A stretch of 64,000 nucleotides of DNA from Microbacterium pygmaeum (lineage in GTDB: Bacteria > Actinomycetota > Actinomycetes > Actinomycetales > Microbacteriaceae). Positions 51,133 to 58,070 of this stretch are shown piece after piece. The translations under genes were made by a program, and so were the position numbers. Numbering within the stretch: the first letter of the stretch is position 1; every line of letters starts with the position of its first letter. The stretch lies in NCBI RefSeq assembly GCF_900100885.1, contig NZ_LT629692.1:2170001-2234000 (forward strand), in the 5' to 3' direction. The notes under the pieces are model-generated. The model was not told the origin of the DNA. It did not search any database and worked only from the letters and a program-made list of their open reading frames with translations.

Positions 51133-51501
51133 GGGGATGATCGGTTTCGACATCGCCTGAGCTCCTGCGAGAAGCGGGTCGAGGATGCAGGGTTATCTCG
51201 TAAACGATCTCTGCAAAAACATAGTTGCCAAAACAACGCGCAACGACTTCGCCCTCGCTGCTTAAGCGAGCCCGATAGTCCGTCAGACCGTGGTTGATCC
51301 CGACACGGACCCTGGCGTCATCTAGGGATCTTGCTGAGAGGTGGCGTCTGGACGCCTCTCGGGACTCTTTCCAGACTGGGCCTGTCGACCTAGATGCCTG
51401 TGGCAAAGGTCGGGGCCGAGCAGAACGTCAGCACAGGCTACGCCCGTAGAAGGCGCAGAGACACAGCGATGGACGGGGGTTCGATTCCCCCCATCTCCAC
51501 A
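51133..51501 (+). ncRNA. ssrA: tmRNA (SsrA)
   Basis: Transfer-messenger RNA that rescues stalled ribosomes. The 5' end GGGGATGATCGGTTTCGAC and the 3' half, with T-arm GGGGGTTCGATTCCCCCC and acceptor CATCTCC, pair as the tRNA-like domain. CCA is not encoded. The tag reading frame begins at GCC 51227, just after ATAGTT, and ends at TAA 51263-51265, encoding AKTTRNDFALAA. The ALAA end is the usual ClpXP degradation signal. The 3' end could be off by 1-2 bases. Confidence 0.96.
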
Positions 51502-51522
51502 ATCCGCTGTCACGTGATGGGG

Positions 51523-51554
51523 CCCGAGGGTCGCGGAATTCCGCGGCCCTCGGG
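51523..51554 (+). terminator. Terminator hairpin of ssrA
   Basis: Nearly perfect hairpin from CCCGAGGG (51523-51530) to CCCTCGGG (51547-51554), with an inner self-complementary CGCGGAATTCCGCG and one T-G pair. The stretch TCTTTC follows. It begins 22 nt after the tmRNA end, well placed to end ssrA transcription. Confidence 0.8.
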
Positions 51555-51693
51555 TCTTTCGTCGGCGGGTTCCATGTGCGGATTCGCCATCTGCGCGCGA
51601 TCTGCCAGGCCCCTGACCTCGGCGCCCCACGATGCGCGCGCCCGCCTGCACCGCTCCTTCAGGGACGTCGGGCGGGTCATGCATACTGAGCGC

Positions 51694-52266
51694 ATGGTGA
51701 GCTTCGCCGACAAGCCGATCCTCGACCTCACGGTCAGGGAATGGCATGAATACCTGGCGGGCGAGCCCAGCGCGGACGGCGTTCGCCTGAAGCTCCGCAA
51801 GAAGACGTCCGCAGCGCCGGGCATGTCGTGGAGCGAGGCGCTGGACGTGGCCCTCTGCTTCGGATGGATCGACGGCCAGGTGGCGCGTCTCGACGACGAC
51901 TACGTGCTCCATGCGTTCTCGCCTCGGCGCAAGAACAGTCCGTGGTCGCAGATCAATCGTGATCACATCGCGCGGCTCACCGAGGAGGGCCGGATGCGCG
52001 AGGGTGGAATCGCCGAGGTCGAACGCGCCATGGCAGACGGACGATGGGACGCGGCCTATCGACAGAAGGATGCCGCACCCCCGCAAGAGCTCCAGGAAGC
52101 CCTCGACGCCAACCCGGCCGCGGCCGCATTCGTGGCCGGGCTGACGAAGGCCGACCGGTTCCGGATCTTCTTCCGTCTGAACGCGATCAAGACTCCGGCC
52201 GTGCGGGCGGCGCGCGTCCAGGACGTGGTCGACAAGGCGGCAAAGGGCATCCAGCACTACACCTGA
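51694..52266 (+). CDS. YdeI/OmpD-associated family protein
   Basis: A 190-residue protein of the YdeI/OmpD-associated family. Seen: REWHEYLAG, SWSEALDVALCFGWIDGQVARLDDDY, FSPRRKNSPWSQINRDHIARL, and DRFRIFFRLNAIKTPAVRAAR. This family is widespread with no proven biochemistry. ATG 51694 is 6 nt behind CATACT, a leaderless-like spacing; ATG 51679 would add five residues. The first gene after ssrA. Confidence 0.83.
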   Translation: MVSFADKPILDLTVREWHEYLAGEPSADGVRLKLRKKTSAAPGMSWSEALDVALCFGWIDGQVARLDDDYVLHAFSPRRKNSPWSQINRDHIARLTEEGRMREGGIAEVERAMADGRWDAAYRQKDAAPPQELQEALDANPAAAAFVAGLTKADRFRIFFRLNAIKTPAVRAARVQDVVDKAAKGIQHYT

Positions 52267-52384
52267 CCGCTTCTTCGATCACATCATCGATCAGGAGTCT
52301 TCGCGTCCTTCGAGGTCGCGGTCTCGCTTCGTCTCGTCGAGTCGGACGATCGTGGAGCATCATGTGCTCGCATCCGCATTTGCG

Positions 52385-52486
52385 TCAAGGGGTTCCGGCG
52401 CCGTCGCCGGGAGGTTCCGCGACGGCGAGGATCGCCGCGGCGAAGGCACCGTGGACGAGGACGATGGTCGGTTTCTGATCGTGCAT
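52385..52486 (-). pseudogene. Remnant of an alpha/beta hydrolase gene (internal deletion)
   Basis: Only 33 codons remain. MHDQKPTIVLVHGAFA is the usual start of small alpha/beta hydrolases (first beta-strand and oxyanion loop), but catalytic Ser, Asp and His are all missing; the following AAILAVAEPP resembles the last helix of the same family. The simplest reading is an in-frame internal deletion of about 200 codons. An ECF41-like promoter (52603-52629, this strand) still stands upstream. The whole 52267-52707 gap holds only this remnant and two promoters. Confidence 0.5.
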
Positions 52487-52602
52487 GATGTTGCTGCTTT
52501 CTGATGGGTGTCGTGTTCGAGGGGAGTCAGGGCTGCGCGAAGGGTTTGCGCAGGACGTGGATGACCTGATCGATGGCGACAGGAGGCTGCGCCACCGGGA
52601 GA

Positions 52603-52629
52603 GACCGGGCGACGATCGGTGTTGTGACA
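52603..52629 (-). promoter_or_regulatory. ECF41-type promoter, towards hydrolase remnant
   Basis: Minus strand: TGTCACA (52623-52629), 16 nt, GGTC (52603-52606). Spacing and sequence match the ECF41 promoter as I recall it from published work (TGTCACA-N16-CGTC), with one mismatch in the -10. It is back to back with the next site and 117 nt from the remnant start. Confidence 0.6.
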
Positions 52630-52651
52630 CGGCCACCAATTCCGGCGGTGC

Positions 52652-52678
52652 CGTCACAGGCCGCCCGCCTGCCCGGTC
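52652..52678 (+). promoter_or_regulatory. ECF41-type promoter of the first NmrA-like gene
   Basis: CGTCACA (52652-52658), 16 nt, GGTC (52675-52678), 29 nt before ATG 52708. Compared with TGTCACA-N16-CGTC, one mismatch in each box. A GAGGAAGGG Shine-Dalgarno lies between this site and the start codon. Confidence 0.6.
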
Positions 52679-52707
52679 AGATCATTTGACTGAGGAAGGG
52701 ATGCGAC

Positions 52708-53469
52708 ATGAGAATCACCGTCATCGGAGGCACCGGTCTGATCGGCAGCCGACTTGTCGATGTGCTCGATCGCGGGGGGCACATGGTCGTCGTCGCATCG
52801 CGAGCGACGGGGGTGAACTCGTTCACGGAGGACGGCCTCGCGGACGCGCTCGAGGGAACGGAGACCGTCATCGACGTGTCGAACTCGTCTTACACGGATG
52901 CGGCCGGCGCACTCGAGTTCTTCGAGGCATCCACTCTGAACCTGCTGACCTTCGGCGCTGCCGCCGGCGTTCGCCACCACGTCGCGCTCTCGGTCGTCGG
53001 CACGGCGCGCCTCGCCAGGTCGCAGGGCGGGTACTTCATCGCAAAGGCCGCGCAGGAGCGCCTCATCGTCGAGTCGGGGCACGCGTACTCACTCGTGCAT
53101 GCCACTCAGTTCTTCGAGTTCATCCGCAGCATCACAGAGACAGCGACGCGCGGTCGGGTTGCCCATGTCGCCGACGTGCTCGTTCAGCCGATGGCCGCGG
53201 ATGACGTGGCAGCGGCCGTGGCAGTCACCTCCCTCAGCGAACCGGTCAACGGAATCGTGGAGTTCGCCGGACCGGAGGTCTTCGGCCTGGCCGACCTCGC
53301 CCGGCGTGAGCTGCGGTTCCGGCAGGACGAGCGCGAGGTCGTCGCCGATCCGCTCGGCACCTATTTCGGTGCCCGACTGGCGGAGCGGGATCTTCTACCC
53401 GAGGCGGTCGCCACAATCAGTCCCACGCGGCTGCACGAGTGGCAGACGCGCGTCGTGGTGCCACACTGA
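52708..53469 (+). CDS. NAD(P)-binding NmrA-like/atypical SDR protein, first copy
   Basis: A 253-residue atypical short-chain dehydrogenase of the NmrA/YbjT type. The dinucleotide fold is VIGGTGLIG (residues 5-13); then VIDVSNSSY, HHVALSVVGT, YFIAKAAQERLI (K in place of the classical YxxxK), SLVHATQFFEF. Lacks the canonical SDR catalytic Tyr context, so it may bind NAD(P) as a redox sensor or have altered activity. Similar to the protein at 55008-55763. Belongs to the COE-type proteins usually next to ECF41 sigma genes; transcribed from an ECF41-type site. Confidence 0.87.
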   Translation: MRITVIGGTGLIGSRLVDVLDRGGHMVVVASRATGVNSFTEDGLADALEGTETVIDVSNSSYTDAAGALEFFEASTLNLLTFGAAAGVRHHVALSVVGTARLARSQGGYFIAKAAQERLIVESGHAYSLVHATQFFEFIRSITETATRGRVAHVADVLVQPMAADDVAAAVAVTSLSEPVNGIVEFAGPEVFGLADLARRELRFRQDEREVVADPLGTYFGARLAERDLLPEAVATISPTRLHEWQTRVVVPH

Positions 53470-53491
53470 AGCGAGACGATTTTCGCGATCG

Positions 53492-53518
53492 TGTCACAAA
53501 CTCCCACGCTGCCTTGTC
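53492..53518 (+). promoter_or_regulatory. ECF41-type promoter of the sigma-factor gene
   Basis: TGTCACA (53492-53498), 16 nt, TGTC (53515-53518), 60 nt before GTG 53579. Only one base of the -10 differs from TGTCACA-N16-CGTC. It suggests the sigma gene is transcribed by its own product, i.e. positive autoregulation. Confidence 0.6.
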
Positions 53519-53578
53519 AACAGTGCAGGGCAGGACGCGATCGCAGTCGCGCCCACATCCCGGGATAGGCGGACGAAC

Positions 53579-54472
53579 GTGCCAGACGACGCGAGCAAGC
53601 AGGACCTGACCGTCGCGATGGAAGCCTTCGAGCAGTGTCGGCGACGACTGTTCGGCATCGCCTATCGCATGCTGGGCAGTGTGGCGGATGCCGAAGACAT
53701 CCTGCAGGAGGTCTGGATCCGCTGGCAGTCCACGCGCCGCGACAAGGTGCTCGAGCCGATCGCATTCCTGTCGACCATCACCACCCGGCTCTCGATCAAC
53801 TCACTGCAGTCGGCGCACACCCGGCGCGAGACCTACATCGGCCCTTGGCTCCCGGAGCCGATCAATACGGCCGACGATCCATCGCTGGGCGCCGAGCGGG
53901 GGGAAGCACTGCAGTACGCGATGCTGATCCTGCTCGAGAAGCTCACCCCCACCGAGCGTGCTGCCTATGTGCTGCGCGAAGCGTTCGACTACCCCTACGA
54001 TCGCATCGCCGACATCGTTCAGACCACGCCCGCATCCGCGCGCCAGCTCGTCAGCCGCGCACGAAAGCACCTCGCCGCCGAACGACGCACCACCGCCGCG
54101 ACCGGAGAACAACGCCGGCTGCTTGAAGCATTCCTCACCGCCGCGCAGCGCGGCAACGCGGCAGCCTTGGAGGAGCTGTTCGCGGCCGACGTCGTGAGCT
54201 ACTCCGACGGCAACGGGGTGAAGCTCGCCGCGCGAATCCCCGTCATCGGACAGTCCCGGGTGGCGATGTTCGTCGCCGCATTCTCCAGCCACTTCTGGAC
54301 GGGAAAGACGATCGACTGGGTCGAGGTGAACGGTCAGCCCGCGGTCACCCTTTCCGAGGATGGCGTTGTGACCACGGCGCTCACGGTGACGGCCGGCGCC
54401 GACGGCATCCGCCAACTGCTCTGGATCATGACCCCCGACAAGCTTCGCCACCTCACGACGGTGGGCGCATGA
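53579..54472 (+). CDS. sigJ: ECF41 family RNA polymerase sigma factor (SigJ-like) with C-terminal NTF2/SnoaL domain
   Basis: A 297-residue ECF sigma factor. Region 2 (about 16-80): LFGIAYRMLGSVADAEDILQEVWIRW. Region 4 (112-165): LTPTERAAYVLREAFDYPYDRIADIV and SARQLVSRARKHL. Then an NTF2/SnoaL-like domain (178-297) in place of a separate anti-sigma factor. ECF41 hallmarks are present: WLPEP (90-94) in the linker, a DGNGVK variant of DGGGKA (210-215) and TPDKL for NPDKL (285-289). In this family the C-terminal domain controls sigma activity in cis; no anti-sigma gene is seen nearby. GTG 53579 is chosen, as the longer frame lies in the upstream gene. Confidence 0.92.
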   Translation: MPDDASKQDLTVAMEAFEQCRRRLFGIAYRMLGSVADAEDILQEVWIRWQSTRRDKVLEPIAFLSTITTRLSINSLQSAHTRRETYIGPWLPEPINTADDPSLGAERGEALQYAMLILLEKLTPTERAAYVLREAFDYPYDRIADIVQTTPASARQLVSRARKHLAAERRTTAATGEQRRLLEAFLTAAQRGNAAALEELFAADVVSYSDGNGVKLAARIPVIGQSRVAMFVAAFSSHFWTGKTIDWVEVNGQPAVTLSEDGVVTTALTVTAGADGIRQLLWIMTPDKLRHLTTVGA

Positions 54473-54888
54473 CATGGTGGCGCAACTCGTCACGGCACTC
54501 CGATCCGCAGGCGAAGGCCGACCAGCAGGTGCGCCTTCGAGAGACTGTTCGAGCGCTCATCGCAGGTTGCCGGCAGCGTGACACTGCGCTGATCGCGCGC
54601 CTCCTGACCGCTGACGTCGATGCCGTCGTCGACACCGGCGGCGCAGTCCCGTCCGCCTCGCACCAGGCTGACGGTGTTGTCGCGGTTCCCGATCTGATCC
54701 TGGCCATCCTCGCGCGGTATGCGGGGGTCACGCTCGAGGAGCGAGCCGTCAACGGCGAGCCGGGGATACTGCTCCGCGACGATCACGCTGTGGTGGGAGT
54801 GGTCATGGTCGGATCGAAGCAGGACGCGATCGCTCACATCTGGATCGTTCTGAATCCGGCCAAGATCGCCCGCTTCGACGTCGAATGA
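54469..54888 (+). CDS. Free-standing NTF2/SnoaL-like protein related to the sigma C-terminal domain
   Basis: A 139-residue protein coupled to the sigma gene by an ATGA overlap. From about residue 25 it aligns with the sigma factor's own C-terminal domain: RALIAGCRQRDTALIARLLTADVDAVVDTGG against the sigma's FLTAAQRGNAAALEELFAADVVSYSDGNG, VNGEPGILL against VNGQPAVTL, and IWIVLNPAKIARF against LWIMTPDKLRHL. It lacks regions 2 and 4. It therefore looks like a duplicated regulatory domain acting in trans, perhaps competing with or sensing for the sigma; function is inferred only. Confidence 0.7.
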   Translation: MTWWRNSSRHSDPQAKADQQVRLRETVRALIAGCRQRDTALIARLLTADVDAVVDTGGAVPSASHQADGVVAVPDLILAILARYAGVTLEERAVNGEPGILLRDDHAVVGVVMVGSKQDAIAHIWIVLNPAKIARFDVE

Positions 54889-54902
54889 CACCCGACGGAC
54901 GA

Positions 54903-54949
54903 ATCCGCCCTTCCGTCTCCGCGTGATGTGCGGAAACGGAAGGGCGGAT
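54903..54949. terminator. Bidirectional terminator between convergent ECF41-locus genes
   Basis: Arms 54903-54916 and 54936-54949 pair over 14 bp, with an inner stem (54918-54922 with 54930-54934) making a long hairpin. Lies between the NTF2-like gene (+) and second NmrA-like gene (-), stopping transcription from both. Confidence 0.78.
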
Positions 54950-55007
54950 GCTGGGTCATCGGGCCTGGCTTCGATCTCGCTCAGTGTTGATCGAGGGCCA
55001 GGAGTCC

Positions 55008-55763
55008 TCACCTGCGGGGCGGGTTGAGGGGCAGCCACTGCTCCAGACTCGTCTCGAAGATCGCGGCTCCTTCGGCCGGGATCAGCGTACGCGTTTCGAT
55101 CCGTGCACCGTAGTAGTGGGCCTCGTCATCGCGGACAACGGTCCGCGCATCGCCGCGGAACGCGAGCCCGCGCCGCACGAACTCATCGAGACCGAATGCT
55201 TCCGGGCCTGCGATCTCGATATCGCCGGTCGGGTCGCCGGCGGCCGTACGAGCCACCGCAGTCGCGACATCCTCCGCCGCCATCGGCTGGATGAGCGCGC
55301 CCGGAAGGCGGACGATGTCGCCCTCCGTCGAGACGTCCGCGATGCTCCCCAGGAACTCGAAGAACTGCGTCGCGTGCACGAGTGAGTAAGGGACGCCCGA
55401 GCCGCGGATGAGCTTCTCCTGTGCGACTTTGGCGTGGAAGTATAGGATGTTCTGCGGCCGGTCGGTACCCACGATGGTGAGCGCGACATGGTGCTTCACT
55501 CCGGCGACCTTCTCGGCCTCGATGAGATTCGTCGTGGACGTCACAAAGAAGTCGAGCACGTCCTTCTCCTCGAACGACGGCGAGTTCGACACGTCGACGA
55601 CGACATCCGCACCCGCGAGCGCCGCCGCAACTCCTTCACCGGTGAGCGTGTTCACGCCGGTGTTCGGGGCGGCAGCGACCGCCTCGTGCCCGTGTTCAGT
55701 GAGCTTTGCAACGACTTTCGAACCGATGAGGCCCGTGCCTCCGATGACGACGATTCTTGCCAT
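55008..55763 (-). CDS. NAD(P)-binding NmrA-like/atypical SDR protein, second copy
   Basis: A 251-residue paralogue of the protein at 52708-53469, sharing VVIGGTGLIG, DVVVDVSNSPS, KHHVALTIVGTDRP, YSLVHATQFFEFLGSI, QPMAAEDVATAV and IAGPEAFGLDEFVRRGL. It has an NAD(P)-binding fold and no clear YxxxK catalytic pair (YFHAKVAQEKLI). Convergent with the sigma operon; with its paralogue it brackets the sigma and NTF2-like genes, and it too has an ECF41-type promoter (55813-55839). Confidence 0.87.
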   Translation of the reverse strand: MARIVVIGGTGLIGSKVVAKLTEHGHEAVAAAPNTGVNTLTGEGVAAALAGADVVVDVSNSPSFEEKDVLDFFVTSTTNLIEAEKVAGVKHHVALTIVGTDRPQNILYFHAKVAQEKLIRGSGVPYSLVHATQFFEFLGSIADVSTEGDIVRLPGALIQPMAAEDVATAVARTAAGDPTGDIEIAGPEAFGLDEFVRRGLAFRGDARTVVRDDEAHYYGARIETRTLIPAEGAAIFETSLEQWLPLNPPRR

Positions 55764-55812
55764 GACCCTGCCTTCCGCTATCTGGGGCGCGCGCGTGCGC
55801 GCTCACAGGTAT

Positions 55813-55839
55813 GACAAGGTCCAGGCGGTCGTTGTGACG
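55813..55839 (-). promoter_or_regulatory. ECF41-type promoter of the second NmrA-like gene
   Basis: Minus strand: CGTCACA (55833-55839), 16 nt, TGTC (55813-55816), 49 nt before ATG 55763. Same spacing as the other three sites in this locus; one mismatch in each box from TGTCACA-N16-CGTC. Confidence 0.6.
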
Positions 55840-55978
55840 ACCGCCGAAGAAGCAATCGATCGCGTCCTGCACTTGTATCGGGGTGGGCCCGGCCGAGGGG
55901 CGTGCCGTCCTGCCTCACGCGCGCGCGCCTCGTGCGACCTGGGTCTGGCAGGCTGGAACGACGCGAGAAGGAGAAGCA

Positions 55979-56869
55979 ATGAAGCAGCGCACACTGGCCG
56001 GACGACAGGTTTCGGCGATCGGCCTGGGCGCCATGCCCCTGTCGATGAACAACGACAAAAGATACCCGTCGTTCGAGGATGCGGTGGCAACCGTGCACGC
56101 TGCGCTGGACGCAGGCGTCACCCTCATCGACACCGCAGACATCTACGCCCCAGACGGCGAGGAGATGGGGCACAACGAACGCATCGTCGCCGAGGCGCTC
56201 CGCACGTGGGACGGCGATGCGTCGGGTGTCTTCGTCGCCACCAAGGGCGGCATCACGCTCGGCGACGACGGCGCCAAGGGCCGCGATGGTTCCGAGGCGT
56301 ATCTACGCTCGGCTGTGGAGAAGTCCCTCGAGATCTTCGGCGTCGACCGGATCGAGCTCTATCAGTACCACCGTCCCGACCGCACCCGGGTGTACGCCGA
56401 TATCATCACAGGTCTGAAGTCGCTGCAGGACGCCGGTCTCGTGCGTGCGGTCGGCATCTCGAACGCCAGCGTGGAGGAGATCCAGATCGCGCTCGACGTG
56501 CTCGGCGAAGGAAATCTCGCCAGCGTGCAGAACGAGTTCTCGCCGAAGCATCCGGGAAGCATCGACGAACTGCGCTTCTGCGCCGACCACGACATCGCGT
56601 TCCTGCCGTGGAGCCCCCTCGGCGGCACCGGCGGGGGCGCCAGCAGCGTCGGTGACCGGTATTCGGCCTTCCGCGAGGTCGGCGATGCGCACGGTGTCAG
56701 CCCGCAGCAGGCCGTGCTCGCGTGGGAGTTGGCGCTCGACCCGCACGTCATTCCGATCCCCGGGGCGCGCCGCGCTGCATCGATCACCGACTCGGCTCTC
56801 GCCGCCGATCTGGAACTCACCGCCGACGAGGTGACCAGCCTGTCGGAGTCGGTCGGGATCTTCGACTGA
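55979..56869 (+). CDS. Aldo/keto reductase
   Basis: A 296-residue NADPH-dependent oxidoreductase with the (beta/alpha)8 barrel. The tetrad is visible: D in LIDTADIYAPDG (with Tyr of the same stretch), K in FVATKGGI, and H in LYQYHRPDR. The C-terminus VIPIPGARRAASITDS is the NADPH-binding phosphate segment. GAGAAGGAGAAGC precedes ATG 55979. Divergent from the second NmrA-like gene; no ECF41-type site was found facing it, so it may be outside that regulon. Confidence 0.92.
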   Translation: MKQRTLAGRQVSAIGLGAMPLSMNNDKRYPSFEDAVATVHAALDAGVTLIDTADIYAPDGEEMGHNERIVAEALRTWDGDASGVFVATKGGITLGDDGAKGRDGSEAYLRSAVEKSLEIFGVDRIELYQYHRPDRTRVYADIITGLKSLQDAGLVRAVGISNASVEEIQIALDVLGEGNLASVQNEFSPKHPGSIDELRFCADHDIAFLPWSPLGGTGGGASSVGDRYSAFREVGDAHGVSPQQAVLAWELALDPHVIPIPGARRAASITDSALAADLELTADEVTSLSESVGIFD

Positions 56870-56881
56870 CGCGAGACCGTC

Positions 56882-57100
56882 GTGCCTGCCGTCCCCGTTC
56901 CGCCCGCACTGGTGCGCCGACGCGAGACCATCGCGGAGTCGATGCGCCCGCCCACCTTCAAGTACTTGACCGCGACCGAGCGCGACCAGATCCTGAAACG
57001 ACTCGAACTCGTGGACATGCTCATCCGCGACCACGGTGTCATCGACCACTCCGCCCACGAGTGGTGCGACGCCCGCGACGGGTGCGGAACCAGTCTCTGA
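56882..57100 (+). CDS. Small hypothetical protein
   Basis: A 72-residue basic protein beginning GTG 56882, only 12 nt after the aldo/keto reductase. It has TFKYLTATERDQILKRLELVDMLIRDHG, which looks helical, and ends with HEWCDARDGCGTSL (two Cys). No family recognised. It could be cotranscribed with the reductase. Confidence 0.5.
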   Translation: MPAVPVPPALVRRRETIAESMRPPTFKYLTATERDQILKRLELVDMLIRDHGVIDHSAHEWCDARDGCGTSL

Positions 57101-57150
57101 GCCAGCCGGGTCGTCCGCGCGCGGCCGGCAGGTCTCGATAGAGTGCGGGC

Positions 57151-57345
57151 ATGGAATCTGAGTCGCAGATGGGACCGACCCGCTACCGCATCTACATGAT
57201 CCTCGGCCTCGTCCTGTCGCTGGCTCTCGTCGGCGTCGGGATCTGGGGCATCGTCGGCAGCAACGAACCCGTCCTCGGATGGGTCATGCTGATCGCCGGT
57301 ATCGCGATCACCGTCCTGTCCATCGTTCAGCTCCGCCGCGCCTGA
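57151..57345 (+). CDS. Small two-helix membrane protein
   Basis: A 64-residue protein with two hydrophobic helices (about 14-36 and 42-60) and a short basic end. ATG 57151 is 6 nt behind TAGAGT (57139-57144), a leaderless layout which supports it being a real gene. No family recognised. Confidence 0.65.
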   Translation: MESESQMGPTRYRIYMILGLVLSLALVGVGIWGIVGSNEPVLGWVMLIAGIAITVLSIVQLRRA

Positions 57346-57440
57346 CGACCAGGGCGCCGTGACACGATCCGGTCGGGGTCGTCTCGATGGGGTGATGTCG
57401 GCGCACCCTGGCATCCTCGAGCGGGGAAGGGCGCGCTCGA

Positions 57441-57761
57441 GTGGGGACGAACAGACGGTACGCCGCGAGCGTCGACCGGCAGATGGACGAGCGAGCGCTC
57501 CAGCGCATCGCCGCATCCGGTCCGCTCGAGACACTCAGCCGCGCCGAGCAGGCGCGTGACGTCCTCCCTGTCACATCGGACCCGCGACCGCGCATCGTGA
57601 AAGCATGGGTCCGCTTCGGCGCCACCCCGGTCCAGGTCGACGCGGAGGCATGCATGTGGACGGCGAAGGCCGTCGGCATCCGCTTCACGGTCAGCGGAAC
57701 GACGCACCGATGCTGGGTGTGGGTCGGCGCCGTCGACGACGTCGCCGGCGAATCGCGCTGA
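57441..57761 (+). CDS. Hypothetical protein
   Basis: A 106-residue protein, GTG start. It begins MGTNRRYAASVDRQMDERAL and continues with ALQRIAASGPLETLSRAEQARDVLPVT, then a likely beta-rich half (VKAWVRFGATPVQVDAEACMWTAKAVGIRF). Similar NRRYA-starting proteins are familiar from actinobacteria, but no function is known to me. Convergent with the next gene, 6 nt apart. Confidence 0.65.
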   Translation: MGTNRRYAASVDRQMDERALQRIAASGPLETLSRAEQARDVLPVTSDPRPRIVKAWVRFGATPVQVDAEACMWTAKAVGIRFTVSGTTHRCWVWVGAVDDVAGESR

Positions 57762-57767
57762 GAAGCG

Positions 57768-58070
57768 CTAGCGTCCTGCCCGGATCCGGCTGTGCTCGAG
57801 TCCGTTCCAGCGGGAGTGCTCGTCCACGGAGATCGCGCTCTGCATGACGGTGCACTTCGATACCGCCGACATCACGGAGGCGATCGACACCCACGACAGG
57901 ACCGCGACAGCCGAGACGGCCGAGCCGATGGCGAGGACGGACGCGAACGAGCCGATCGAACCGATCGACAGCGCTGAACCCACGCTGCCGATCGACAGGA
58001 CCGAGTTCTTCGATGCGATCGAGAGTACCGAACCGCTCGACCAGAGCGAGAGCACGGAGCGATCAGCCAT
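57768..58070 (-). CDS. Ser/Gly/Leu tandem-repeat protein
   Basis: A 100-residue protein of unknown function. Residues 4-63 are built from short repeats on the pattern SVLSIGS-xGS: SVLSLWSSGS, SVLSIASKNS, SVLSIGSVGS, ALSIGSIGS, FASVLAIGS. The rest is less regular (DEHSRWNGLEHSRIRAGR at the end). Regular Leu/Ile at fixed spacing among small residues would suit a beta-solenoid or stacked sheet. ATG 58070 stands 6 nt behind TAGCCT (58077-58082), supporting expression from this strand; the opposite-strand frame is a shadow. Confidence 0.7.
   Translation of the reverse strand: MADRSVLSLWSSGSVLSIASKNSVLSIGSVGSALSIGSIGSFASVLAIGSAVSAVAVLSWVSIASVMSAVSKCTVMQSAISVDEHSRWNGLEHSRIRAGR

Noticed and set aside
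51133..51693. tmRNA 3' end as an integration site for a genomic island
   Set aside because: No integrase, no direct repeat of the tmRNA 3' end seen downstream, and the normal terminator follows at once; composition of the next genes is ordinary.
57570..57600. TGTCACA near 57570 as an ECF41-type site
   Set aside because: The matching -10 is missing (GCAT after 16 nt) and it lies inside a coding region.
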